NCBI GenBank assembly: GCA_947177495.1
Contig: CAMWUS010000054.1
Coordinates: 1-8,163 of the forward strand
DNA: 8,163 nt
From: an uncultured Clostridia bacterium
GTDB lineage: Bacteria > Bacillota > Clostridia > Christensenellales > Borkfalkiaceae
Reading direction: 5' to 3'
This document shows, piece by piece, positions 5,980 to 8,163 of the stretch. Both the position numbers and the translations under genes were made by a program. Below the pieces are notes generated by a model, which worked only from the letters and a program-made list of their open reading frames with translations, searched no databases and was not told the origin of the DNA. Position 1 is the first letter of the stretch. Every line of letters starts with the position of its first letter.

Positions 5980-6693
5980 CTATTTTGCTAATTTCACGAT
6001 ATTAAAGTAGTCGTTCATGCTTTTGAATTGTTGATAGTACAAATTCTTAACTTCCAATTCTATTTCCATATCGTTTGCATTTAGCTGTTTAACGATGTTT
6101 TCCAAATCTTTGGCGGACTGCAAATCGAATCCGTTCACGTTATAATATGCCAACGTAATATGCGGCGTAAAGGGATAATTTAATTTTTTGACGTCGTCGA
6201 ACAACGCATATAACTCCATTATCCTGCAATAGTCGTTCTCGCTTGCGGGATACAGCCCCAATACCAAGCTCGTATCGACCATATTAAATACGGAGTTGCT
6301 TTTCATTTTAATTTTTTCGTTTGCGTGCCTTTGTACTTCTCCCGATTTTGCAATTATTTTGCGCTTGTTCTCCAACAGCTCTTTCTCTACGTTTTGCAAA
6401 ATTGCGGAATTGCTTAAATCGTGCAACGTAACGTGAAATGTATTGGGAGATAATTTTTGACAGAAACATTTTGGAGCGGTTTGATACAGCAAATCAACGC
6501 ATTCGGCTAACGTTCTTTTAATCGTGTCGTCTAACGCAAAAACGACCGTATCGCCGTAAAACTTTTTAAACGAATTGTCAGAACCCACTTTTTGCGAAAT
6601 AGACGGATTGCCCATGAAATATTCGTTGCCGAAATTGGTCGGTGCTTTCTCGAATGAATTGATTCTATCTAAAAATTCCTGATACGTTTCCAT
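5980..6693 (-). CDS. 2H phosphoesterase (LigT / 2'-5' RNA ligase-like)
   Basis: The 237-residue protein carries two HxTL motifs, HVTL at 87-90 (NTFHVTLHDL) and HITL at 178-181 (FTPHITLAYY), about 90 residues apart. This is the hallmark of the 2H phosphoesterase superfamily, whose members act on 2',3'-cyclic or 2'-5'-linked RNA ends or cyclic nucleotides. The first ~80 residues (with GNEYFMGNPSISQKVG at 22-37) are longer than in minimal LigT proteins and match nothing I can name. No signal peptide or TM helix is seen, so it is probably cytosolic. It starts 23 bp after the HTH gene stop with no visible Shine-Dalgarno and ends at a strong terminator. Sampled lines give about 40% G+C, against about 55-60% in sampled deo-operon lines, suggesting different ancestry. 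The fold call is firm; the substrate is unknown. Confidence 0.85.
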   Translation of the reverse strand: METYQEFLDRINSFEKAPTNFGNEYFMGNPSISQKVGSDNSFKKFYGDTVVFALDDTIKRTLAECVDLLYQTAPKCFCQKLSPNTFHVTLHDLSNSAILQNVEKELLENKRKIIAKSGEVQRHANEKIKMKSNSVFNMVDTSLVLGLYPASENDYCRIMELYALFDDVKKLNYPFTPHITLAYYNVNGFDLQSAKDLENIVKQLNANDMEIELEVKNLYYQQFKSMNDYFNIVKLAK

Positions 6694-6716
6694 ATATGTA
6701 TAGCCGCAAAGTGTTT

Positions 6717-7172
6717 TTATTTCTTTTTAAAAAATGCAACGACCGTGCCGGCGAGAGCCAACACGCCGAGAACGAGCAAAACGATCCAAATATAGTTACC
6801 GCGAACGATAACGAAGGACGAAAGATAATTTCCGTCGTCTCTGAAAAAGATAAAGCCGACGGCGGCGATTACGATAAGCGTTAGCGCAACGATTGCAAAA
6901 AATATAATCGTAACGAGCCGCTTGCCGCTTTTGTTTTTCGGCGCGGTTGTTTCTTGCTCTTGCGGAGCGGGAAGCCCTTCCCCGTTTAACATATCGTCCG
7001 CGCTCACGCCGAAAATCTTACAGAGCTTTGCAAGCTTTTCCGCATCCAACACCGCCTTGTCGTTTTCCCAATTCGAGACGGTTTGACGGGAAACCTCGAG
7101 CTTTTCCGCAAGTTCTTCCTGCGACATATGTTGTTCCTCGCGGAGCCGCCAAATTTTTTCACCCAACATCAT
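6717..7172 (-). CDS. XRE-family HTH regulator with two C-terminal TM helices
   Basis: Residues 3-62 form a Cro/C1-type DNA-binding domain (LGEKIWRLREEQHMSQEELA, then recognition-helix segment SRQTVSNWEN at 28-37). A polar linker (63-84) follows, then two hydrophobic helices at about 86-110 and 127-148, and a KKK tail. The protein is therefore probably a membrane-anchored transcription regulator, a common clostridial arrangement. The start at 7172 (MMLGEKI) fits the family, which usually begins M-x-LGEKI. The ATG is 7 bp after the stop of the 85-residue gene and has no Shine-Dalgarno, but a promoter with its -10 only 6 bp upstream predicts a leaderless transcript. ACGTCG repeats around that -10 suggest autoregulation. 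Targets and signal cannot be read from sequence. Confidence 0.9.
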   Translation of the reverse strand: MMLGEKIWRLREEQHMSQEELAEKLEVSRQTVSNWENDKAVLDAEKLAKLCKIFGVSADDMLNGEGLPAPQEQETTAPKNKSGKRLVTIIFFAIVALTLIVIAAVGFIFFRDDGNYLSSFVIVRGNYIWIVLLVLGVLALAGTVVAFFKKK

Positions 7173-7192
7173 ACGTCGATTATAGCACGTCG
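7173..7192. promoter_or_regulatory. Candidate operator: ACGTCG direct repeats flanking the HTH -10 box
   Basis: ACGTCG occurs at 7173-7178 and again at 7187-7192 on the plus strand, 14 bp apart, framing the -10 box at 7179-7184. The ACGT cores also form an inverted pair. The placement would allow the HTH protein to repress its own gene. This is inferred from position only; six-base repeats can arise by chance. Confidence 0.4.
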
Positions 7193-7207
7193 CTCTGTTT
7201 TTTGCAA
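7179..7207 (-). promoter_or_regulatory. Promoter of the HTH gene (predicted leaderless transcript)
   Basis: On the minus strand TTGCAA (7207-7202), a 17-bp spacer, and a perfect TATAAT (7184-7179). Only six bases separate the -10 from the ATG at 7172, so transcription should start at or within a base or two of the start codon. The promoter lies inside the 3' end of the 85-residue gene. Confidence 0.75.
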
Positions 7208-7437
7208 GCCTTGCGCCGCAAAATCAGCCAAGCAATCAACCAAGAGAGAAACCAAACCGCAAATAAAGCGGCAAGTGCGAGCGCGTAATAAATGCCCGTG
7301 AAGGCAAACCCTGCCCACGCGGGAAAACTCGTATAAGGATCTCTATATATATTGATTGCCCAAACGCACCCAACCACGATTGCGGCAAGCGTCATAATGC
7401 CGAGAACAATTCCGAATGCAATATGTAGCTTTTTCAT
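7180..7437 (-). CDS. Small membrane protein, two TM helices
   Basis: I do not recognise the family. The 85-residue protein has a short basic N-terminus (MKKLH), a first hydrophobic helix at about 6-28 (which could be a signal anchor), a polar loop IYRDPYTSFPAW (30-41), a long second hydrophobic segment at about 45-73, and a basic tail RRKACKKQ (74-81). That topology puts both ends in the cytoplasm if both segments span. The start is supported by GGGG six bases upstream. It directly precedes the HTH regulator, with 7 bp between them, and follows a terminator, so it probably heads its own short transcript. A role linked to the membrane-anchored regulator is plausible but only inferred from adjacency. 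Confidence 0.75.
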   Translation of the reverse strand: MKKLHIAFGIVLGIMTLAAIVVGCVWAINIYRDPYTSFPAWAGFAFTGIYYALALAALFAVWFLSWLIAWLILRRKACKKQSDVL

Positions 7438-7460
7438 TTCATGCCCCTTTTTTCTTCCAT

Positions 7461-7489
7461 TCTATAATGCCGCCGCCTAAAAAACAAGA
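7461..7489 (-). promoter_or_regulatory. Possible promoter of the 85-residue membrane protein gene
   Basis: On the minus strand TCTTGT (7489-7484), 17 bp, TATAGA (7466-7461). The -10 is fair and the -35 weak. Its -35 falls in the T-rich tail of the terminator of the preceding gene. A promoter is expected here because a terminator precedes the gene. Confidence 0.4.
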
Positions 7490-7521
7490 AAAGATGTTTG
7501 ACAATCGTGCAAACATCTTTT
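7489..7521 (-). terminator. Rho-independent terminator after the 130-residue gene
   Basis: A perfect 12-bp inverted repeat (AAAAGATGTTTG at 7489-7500, CAAACATCTTTT at 7510-7521) with a 9-base loop. Reading the minus strand, the stem is followed by CTTGTTTTTT. The stem is A/T-rich, so efficiency may be moderate. It begins 21 bp after the stop codon of the 130-residue gene. Confidence 0.8.
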
Positions 7522-7542
7522 ACAATTTTGGGTTTTCGATTT

Positions 7543-7935
7543 TTACTCCCCTTTCTCCTCGTTTAAAAGTTCCTCGGAAAGCGTTAAAATTTGTGCGCCG
7601 TATTTCTTTTTATTCCGTGCAAGTATCCATTTATAAACGGGATAGGCAAGTGCCATGGGAATGCACCCCACGCAAGCGACCACGGCGCCCCATATCCAAA
7701 TATTCCATTCGAGCACCATCGTAAGCCCCAACCCGAAAATGAGAAGCCCCGCAATTCCGACCAACCAGGCAACGAGCGTAGGCACCGTTTTTACGCGCTT
7801 ATCGAGTGCGCGCAACTGCTCTAATTTGGTTTTGGAAGCAGCGCCCGAATCATAATGCCGCCGAATATCTTCGATTTCCTGCCGTTCACTCCTCGTGGGT
7901 GCGGTATAGCGGTAATTAAATTTCTTCTCTTCCAT
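7543..7935 (-). CDS. Small two-TM membrane protein of a conserved clostridial family
   Basis: The 130-residue protein starts with a polar segment containing YTAPTRSERQEIEDIRRHY (10-28), continues in a charged helix to about residue 48, then has hydrophobic helices at about 50-74 and 78-104 and an acidic C-terminal tail. From memory, similar clostridial proteins sharing the YTAPTxxERxEIExIRR start and the GLGLTMVLEW segment are sometimes labelled dihydropteridine reductase. Nothing here supports that: there is no Rossmann nucleotide-binding motif and the protein is half membrane. Function is unknown. The start has GGAG seven bases upstream, inside the preceding gene, which it overlaps by 20 bp, so the two are probably translated together. 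A terminator follows. Confidence 0.82.
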   Translation of the reverse strand: MEEKKFNYRYTAPTRSERQEIEDIRRHYDSGAASKTKLEQLRALDKRVKTVPTLVAWLVGIAGLLIFGLGLTMVLEWNIWIWGAVVACVGCIPMALAYPVYKWILARNKKKYGAQILTLSEELLNEEKGE

Positions 7936-8163
7936 CGTCCGTCTCCGTTTTTAAAATTTTGATGCGCTTGCAAGCGCGGATAAGCATAACCGTTGCCAAG
8001 GCGATAATGGCGGCGCAACCTACGAACCCGACGGTCGCCTGTAAATATATCATCGATTCAACCTCTGTCGTGCTGTCCGAAAAGGTTGAAATCATGAGCA
8101 CCGTGAGCGACACGACCGACATACACGCGTCCGAAAACCCGTAGTTGCGAAGCGCCTGCGTAA
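7916..8163 (-). CDS. Membrane protein, C-terminal part (5' end open at the window edge)
   Basis: The frame is open to the window end, giving at least 81 residues. It begins (T)QALRNYGFSDACMS, has a first hydrophobic stretch at ACMSVVSLTVLMISTF, a short polar loop (SDSTTEVES), a second helix ATVGFVGCAAIIALATVMLI, and a basic then acidic cytoplasmic tail ending DDGREEI. I do not recognise the family. The hydrophobic and polar patterning continues upstream of the first internal ATG (8122), so I read it as a longer gene cut by the window. Two internal starts are possible: 8122 without a good ribosome binding site, and 8053 (MIYLQATVGF) with AGAGGT seven bases ahead. It overlaps the following gene by 20 bp, which suggests the two are functionally linked. 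Confidence 0.65.
   Translation of the reverse strand, partial: TQALRNYGFSDACMSVVSLTVLMISTFSDSTTEVESMIYLQATVGFVGCAAIIALATVMLIRACKRIKILKTETDDGREEI
8061..8066 (-). promoter_or_regulatory. Possible internal ribosome binding site (AGAGGT)
   Basis: AGAGGT seven bases before an in-frame ATG at 8053. It would give a 45-residue single-TM product. It competes with the reading that the gene extends past the window end, and may be chance. Confidence 0.3.

Noticed and set aside
7821..8018. 65-codon minus-strand frame across the junction of the two upstream membrane-protein genes
   Set aside because: Out of frame with both supported genes, no ribosome binding site, and its translation lacks any recognisable pattern.
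1..8163. CRISPR arrays, tRNA or rRNA genes, insertion sequences, toxin-antitoxin pairs or riboswitches
   Set aside because: No repeat-spacer array, cloverleaf-like pattern, transposase or terminal inverted repeats, or leader long enough for a riboswitch were found. The longest non-coding gaps are about 100-130 bp and are explained by promoters and terminators.

Overview
The window reads as a piece of the chromosome of a Bacillota (Clostridia-like) bacterium. The protein families look clostridial, there are strong sigma-A type promoters, the nucleoside-salvage genes are tightly packed, and XRE-type regulators with C-terminal membrane segments are typical of that group. The exact taxon is inference. 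Every gene I can support lies on the minus strand, so the natural reading order is from high to low coordinates. There are no rRNA, tRNA, CRISPR, insertion-sequence or prophage signatures.

Region A (about 8163 to 5947) is accessory in character. It opens with the 3' part of a membrane protein that runs off the window. That gene overlaps a 130-residue two-TM protein, which ends at a rho-independent terminator (7489-7521). A second short unit follows: an 85-residue two-TM protein, an XRE-family HTH regulator with two C-terminal TM helices, and a 2H phosphoesterase (LigT/2'-5' RNA ligase-like fold) that is visibly more AT-rich than the rest. This unit ends at a symmetrical terminator (5947-5979). 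The HTH gene has its own consensus-like promoter, placed so close to the ATG that a leaderless mRNA is predicted.

Region B (5911 to 1) is a nucleoside catabolism and salvage operon: deoC, deoD-type purine nucleoside phosphorylase, deoB, cdd, a lipoprotein 5'-nucleotidase, pdp, and the start of tdk. It is driven by a perfect TTGACA-N17-TATAAT promoter with a 24-bp palindromic operator over the -10 edge and the start site. Gene junctions are 1-bp overlaps or gaps of 1 to 30 bp. The inferred flow is as follows. The surface lipoprotein dephosphorylates external nucleotides. Cdd deaminates (deoxy)cytidine. Pdp and DeoD release bases and (deoxy)ribose-1-phosphate. DeoB makes (deoxy)ribose-5-phosphate. 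DeoC splits deoxyribose-5-phosphate to acetaldehyde and glyceraldehyde-3-phosphate. Thymidine kinase offers the competing salvage route to dTMP. No nucleoside transporter and no obvious dedicated repressor gene lie in the window.

I found no clear new biological system. The most interesting points are the deo-operon operator, the predicted leaderless autoregulated HTH gene, the 2H phosphoesterase next to it, and deviations in the P-loop of Tdk and the C-terminal domain of the 5'-nucleotidase.
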